Below, piece after piece: positions 62,630-64,000 of a DNA stretch of 64,000 nt. The notes under the pieces are model-generated. The model was not told the origin of the DNA. It saw only the letters and a program-made list of their open reading frames with translations, and did not search any database. The position numbers were made by a program, and so were the translations under genes. Positions within the stretch are counted from its first letter, which is position 1; each line of letters begins with the position of its first letter. The DNA is taken from positions 1-64,000 of the forward strand of contig CALVEA010000006.1 of assembly GCA_944326455.1 (NCBI GenBank), given 5' to 3'. This DNA is from Candidatus Gastranaerophilales bacterium. GTDB taxonomy: Bacteria > Cyanobacteriota > Vampirovibrionia > Gastranaerophilales > Gastranaerophilaceae.

Positions 62630-64000
62630 ATGAAAAAAGATTTTATAAAAATTTTTATTCAGGCAATCCTCACAGGTATTCTTACCGGAATTCTTGTTGT
62701 ACTTTTTAGATTTGGAATCGAAAATATTTTTCATTTTGTAAAAATATTCTGTTATCCGCATCCCTTAATTTTTCTTACAATAACAACTCTGGGAGGATTA
62801 ATTTCAGGACTCTTAGTTTGCAAGCTTGCACCCGAAACTTCAGGAAGCGGAATCCCTTATGTAAAAGCTGCTTTATTAAGAAGCGGAAAACTCATAAGAA
62901 TAAGAACAATATTTGTTAAATTTTTTGCGGGTGTAATAGGTATAGGGACAGGGCTGTCTCTGGGAAGAGAAGGTCCGAGTGTTCAGATTGGCGCAGGAGC
63001 TGGCTCCTTTATAGGAAGGATTTTTAACCTCAAAGGAAATAATAGAGATAAACTTATAGCTTCCGGCGCAGGAGCTGCAATCGGAGCAACTTTCAATGCC
63101 CCGATTGCCGGAACTGTTTTTGTGCTGGAAGAATTAATACACAAATTTACCCCTTCAATGTTATTTCCCGCACTGGTTGCAACAGTTACAGCAGCAAGTA
63201 TCGCAAGACACTTTATCGGGATAAATCCGGCTTTTAATATTTCACTTTCGCATATTGAAATTAATCTAAATATCTCTATTTTATGTATAGTTCTCGGATT
63301 ATTCTGCGGAATATCAGGAGTTTTGTTCTCTAAAACAATATTTCTCTCTAATAAGCTTTATTCCGGAATAAGAATCCCTGACTATACAAAACCCGCACTT
63401 GCAGGATTGTTAACCGGACTCATTGGCTTGGCTCTGCCATATATTTTGTCTTCCGGAAACGGAACTGTAGAAATGCTTCTCGAAAACAAATTTCCGATAA
63501 CAATGGTTTTAATAATCTTCCTCGCTAAATTCATTATTACTCCGCTTTGTTTCGGCTCCGGTGCTGCCGGCGGAATATTTTTACCTATGCTTATGCTTGG
63601 TTCTTTTTTAGGGTATATAACAGGTTATCTGGGAAATTTTCTCGGAGGAGATTTTAACCTGCTTGCAATATCCTCCCTCGGAATGGCGGGATTTTTAGCA
63701 TCAGTTGCCAGAACTCCTATCACTGCCGTAGTTATGGTTTTTGAAATGACAGGCGGATATGATTGCATACTTCCGCTAATGCTTGTTGCCGCAGTCGCAG
63801 ATTTAACCGCAGAAGGCTTTAATCACAAACCTATTTATGCCCAACTCGTAGTTAATCAGTATAAAACATCTTCCAGTGTTAATCTGCCGGAAAATGTCAG
63901 AATAAAAGATATAATGAATAACGTAAAAAGTTTTAAAAATAATACTCGAATTAACGAAATCTTAGATTTTATGAATAAAGAACATCACAGCGCTTATCCT
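62630..64000 (+). CDS. ClC-type chloride channel/antiporter (partial, cut by window end)
   Basis: The reading frame is open from ATG 62630 to the window edge (457 codons). ClC signature loops are GSGIPYVKAALL, GREGPSVQIGAGAG, and GAAGGIFLPMLMLGSFLG. The Glu of GREGP, the gating/proton glutamate, is present, so H+/Cl- exchange is possible. About ten membrane segments are followed by VRIKDIMNN..., the start of a C-terminal CBS domain that is cut off. Chloride, fluoride or nitrate specificity is not decided. Confidence 0.92.
   Translation, partial: MKKDFIKIFIQAILTGILTGILVVLFRFGIENIFHFVKIFCYPHPLIFLTITTLGGLISGLLVCKLAPETSGSGIPYVKAALLRSGKLIRIRTIFVKFFAGVIGIGTGLSLGREGPSVQIGAGAGSFIGRIFNLKGNNRDKLIASGAGAAIGATFNAPIAGTVFVLEELIHKFTPSMLFPALVATVTAASIARHFIGINPAFNISLSHIEINLNISILCIVLGLFCGISGVLFSKTIFLSNKLYSGIRIPDYTKPALAGLLTGLIGLALPYILSSGNGTVEMLLENKFPITMVLIIFLAKFIITPLCFGSGAAGGIFLPMLMLGSFLGYITGYLGNFLGGDFNLLAISSLGMAGFLASVARTPITAVVMVFEMTGGYDCILPLMLVAAVADLTAEGFNHKPIYAQLVVNQYKTSSSVNLPENVRIKDIMNNVKSFKNNTRINEILDFMNKEHHSAYP

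Overview
The window looks like a chromosome segment of an anaerobic, low-GC bacterium of the non-photosynthetic cyanobacterial sister lineage (Melainabacteria/Vampirovibrionia, most likely gut Gastranaerophilales). This is inferred from gene content and style, not from a marker tree: type IV pilus genes, many TPR proteins, a SigA-type sigma factor, an anaerobic RNR activase, a glycogen synthase and an ethanol-type fermentation pair. No rRNA, intact tRNA, CRISPR array, prophage or transposase gene was seen.

Layout. 1-345: a 127-bp tandem repeat built from tRNA-like fragments. 383-2701: a PilM-PilN fusion and PilO (minus). 2767-7208: nadA, rlmB, a primary-type sigma factor and a TPR protein (plus). 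7205-10810: a minus-strand trio of a 6-TM protein, a receiver-ParA (CpaE/TadZ-like) ATPase and a hybrid-cluster-protein relative without its cluster ligands. 10932-14406: a YhaM-like exonuclease, an M49-like metallopeptidase and an orphan gene. 14417-14847: a DUF559 gene inside 37-bp inverted repeats. 15102-19228: purM-purN-purD and glgA. 19288-26940: arginine decarboxylase family enzyme, serS, membrane-anchored Hsp20, recN and a TPR protein. 27039-35426: a phosphohexomutase, GtrA, rnhB, a GT35 protein lacking the PLP lysine, dusB and an exported TPR protein. 36014-39410: an uncharacterised block (RHH regulator, 711-aa helical protein, one-TM protein) with a shared upstream motif. 39619-45950: gmk, pyruvate decarboxylase, Fe-alcohol dehydrogenase, rsmG and a P-loop/TPR protein. 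46020-53394: plsY, UDG, an acyl-CoA ligase, nrdG and a 1272-aa tandem helicase. 53516-56518: a winged-helix protein, a structured repeat, a HepT/MntA-type pair, a ketopantoate reductase and a CMP-sugar synthetase. 56508-59510: an AsmA-like protein. 59517-60511: a repeat-filled gap. 60512-64000: a dNMP-kinase-like protein, an orphan membrane protein and a ClC transporter cut by the window end.

Functional picture. Pyruvate decarboxylase and alcohol dehydrogenase predict ethanol production. glgA, the phosphohexomutase and the GT35 protein point to alpha-glucan storage. The pilus genes, and possibly the CpaE-like ATPase, point to surface appendages.

Most notable observations: (1) at least nine genes have a -10 hexamer ending 6-7 nt before the ATG and no Shine-Dalgarno, implying many leaderless mRNAs; (2) the Hcp-like protein that seems to have lost its metal ligands, in an operon with a ParA-like ATPase and a membrane protein; (3) a GT35 phosphorylase homologue with Ser at the PLP-lysine position; (4) two inverted copies of a hairpin element with a compensatory base-pair change; (5) a structured inverted-repeat element upstream of the HepT/MntA pair; (6) the orphan 36-39 kb block with a shared TTAAGTTTTGTAAA motif; (7) the tRNA-fragment tandem repeat.
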